Below, in pieces: positions 62,976 through 64,000 of a DNA stretch of 64,000 nucleotides. The notes under the pieces were generated by a model. That model was not told where the DNA came from. It saw only the letters and a program-made list of their open reading frames with translations, and ran no database searches. How positions within the stretch are numbered: position 1 is the first letter of the stretch; each line of letters starts with the position of its first letter. Source of the stretch: Macrococcoides bohemicum (GTDB lineage Bacteria; Bacillota; Bacilli; Staphylococcales; Staphylococcaceae); assembly GCF_042658685.1 (NCBI RefSeq), contig NZ_JBHSQY010000031.1, one strand, 5' to 3'. Both the position numbers and the translations under genes were made by a program.

Positions 62976-64000
62976 ATGAAAAATTATAATTTAAAAAGCT
63001 TTATTGTAAGCTTTATTCTTTTCTTTTCATTTACAGGATCGATTTCAGCAGCGACACCGTCTGAAATTGCAACACAGGAAGGGATGAATATAGCTCCTAA
63101 GTATAATCCTAAAGGTACGATTGTTATTGCTGAAAAAAATGGGCAGATTCTGTATGGTGATAATATTGATACCAAAGCACCACCCGCTTCTATGTCTAAA
63201 TTGATGTCTTTATATTTGTTGATGGAAGAAATGGAAAAAAGAAAAATTACTTTTAGTACAAAAGTAACAGTTAACGATAAATATTGGACGATTGCCCGTT
63301 TACCGATGTTAAGTAATAACGTCTTTAGAAAAGGTGCCACTTATAAGGTCTCCGATCTTATTCAGCTTGCAGTAACGCCATCAAGTAATGCGGCAACTTA
63401 TATGTTAGTGAATTTAGTAGAAAAAGACGATTCTGATTTCGTGGATCGTATGAATAAAACAGCAAAAGTACTTGGGATGAAAAATACTCGTTTCTTAAAT
63501 CCTGTCGGTGCACCAAATAATATGCTTCTTCAATATAAACCAAAGCGTTATCAAGCAGATGGAGATAATTTAACGTCTGCACGCGATTATGCGATTTTAA
63601 GTCAGCATTTAGTAAGCGAACATCCAGAAATTTTAAAGTTTACTAAAAAAGCGTTCGTTACTGTTAAACCTGGTACTGAAGATGAAGAGTCATTTAAAAC
63701 TTATAACCATTCTTTAGAAGGGGGACAATACCCTTTTAAAGGAGCAGACGGATTAAAGACTGGTTCTAGTGATACAGCCGGTTTCAATGTAACAGTTACC
63801 GCTAAACAGCAAAACATGCGTGTTATCGCAGTCGTTCTAGGTGTACAACATTGGCTGGATCCTGATGCGGAATACAATAGAAATAAAATGGCTAACGCTG
63901 TGATGCAGGATGCATTTAATAAATATGAATATAAAAAGGTTTTAACAAAAGGCATACATAAACTTAACGGTAAAGAATACTTTGTTCATAAAGATTTATA
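62976..64000 (+). CDS. pbp4: D-alanyl-D-alanine carboxypeptidase PBP4 (cut by window edge)
   Basis: Low-molecular-mass penicillin-binding protein; 341 codons are visible and the gene continues past the window. Signal peptide (FIVSFILFFSFTGSISAA), then the S11 peptidase domain with Ser72-Met-Ser-Lys75 (SxxK), Ser136-Ser-Asn138 (SxN) and Lys261-Thr-Gly (KTG). Blocks NIDTKAPPASMSKLMSLYL, NHSLEGG and GADGLKTGSSDTAGFN match S. aureus PBP4, which makes highly cross-linked peptidoglycan. AGGAG site before the ATG at 62976. A C-terminal membrane anchor would be expected outside the window. Confidence 0.93.
   Translation, partial: MKNYNLKSFIVSFILFFSFTGSISAATPSEIATQEGMNIAPKYNPKGTIVIAEKNGQILYGDNIDTKAPPASMSKLMSLYLLMEEMEKRKITFSTKVTVNDKYWTIARLPMLSNNVFRKGATYKVSDLIQLAVTPSSNAATYMLVNLVEKDDSDFVDRMNKTAKVLGMKNTRFLNPVGAPNNMLLQYKPKRYQADGDNLTSARDYAILSQHLVSEHPEILKFTKKAFVTVKPGTEDEESFKTYNHSLEGGQYPFKGADGLKTGSSDTAGFNVTVTAKQQNMRVIAVVLGVQHWLDPDAEYNRNKMANAVMQDAFNKYEYKKVLTKGIHKLNGKEYFVHKDL

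Noticed and set aside
62984..63955. Three minus-strand open frames at the right end
   Set aside because: They lie opposite the intact pbp4 frame with SxxK, SxN and KTG motifs, so they are shadows.

Overview
This window looks like a stretch of chromosome from a low-GC Gram-positive of the family Staphylococcaceae. The evidence is AT-rich DNA with strong GGAGG ribosome binding sites and clear staphylococcal-type proteins: FmhB/FemX, an IruO-like reductase, an IsaB-like secreted protein and PBP4. The rplQ-ecfA1-ecfA2-ecfT-truA order also fits. The genus is inference; a Macrococcus-like organism is plausible because the proteins resemble but clearly differ from the S. aureus versions I remember. 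I see no rRNA, tRNA, insertion sequence, phage gene, integrase or CRISPR array.

Layout. Bases 1-2733 (minus) hold the start of truA and the ECF vitamin-transporter module. Bases 3081-17212 (minus) are one uninterrupted S10-spc-alpha ribosomal super-operon from rpsJ to rplQ. It includes secY, adk, infA, rpoA and a small KOW-domain gene, has a sigma-A promoter and structured leader upstream of rpsJ, and ends in tandem terminators. Bases 17637-32600 hold a membrane protein, a purine permease (PurBox), a PepSY lipoprotein, a dicarboxylate symporter (cre site), topoisomerase III, a HAD phosphatase plus acetyltransferase pair, glcU-gdh, and assorted housekeeping genes. Bases 32608-36549 are a SAM-riboswitch-controlled methionine operon: metN-metI-metQ plus an MtnE-like aminotransferase. 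Bases 36619-45089 carry an RND pump, two NAD(P)-type reductases, fmhB, small membrane proteins, a VOC protein and a methyltransferase. Bases 45213-48913 are the lutABC lactate-utilisation operon and its GntR regulator. Bases 49145-51891 carry an alpha-glucosidase and an unusual GTPase. Bases 51993-55996 are an iron region: a siderophore ABC transporter and an IruO-like reductase diverging from one perfect Fur box. The rest holds nagB, a YitT protein, lctP-ldh with a Rex-type operator, an isaB-like gene, a very small basic ORF, nupC and the start of pbp4.

The theme outside the ribosomal block is nutrient and redox physiology. Lactate appears twice: export/fermentation by ldh-lctP under a Rex-like site, and oxidation by lutABC under a palindromic operator. 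Methionine supply is gated by SAM, iron by Fur, purines by PurR and dicarboxylates by CcpA. Most of this is known biology. The least explained items are the GTPase at 50839-51891, the 25-residue basic ORF at 61308-61385, a MetQ without a lipobox cysteine, several small membrane proteins, and some intergenic hairpins.
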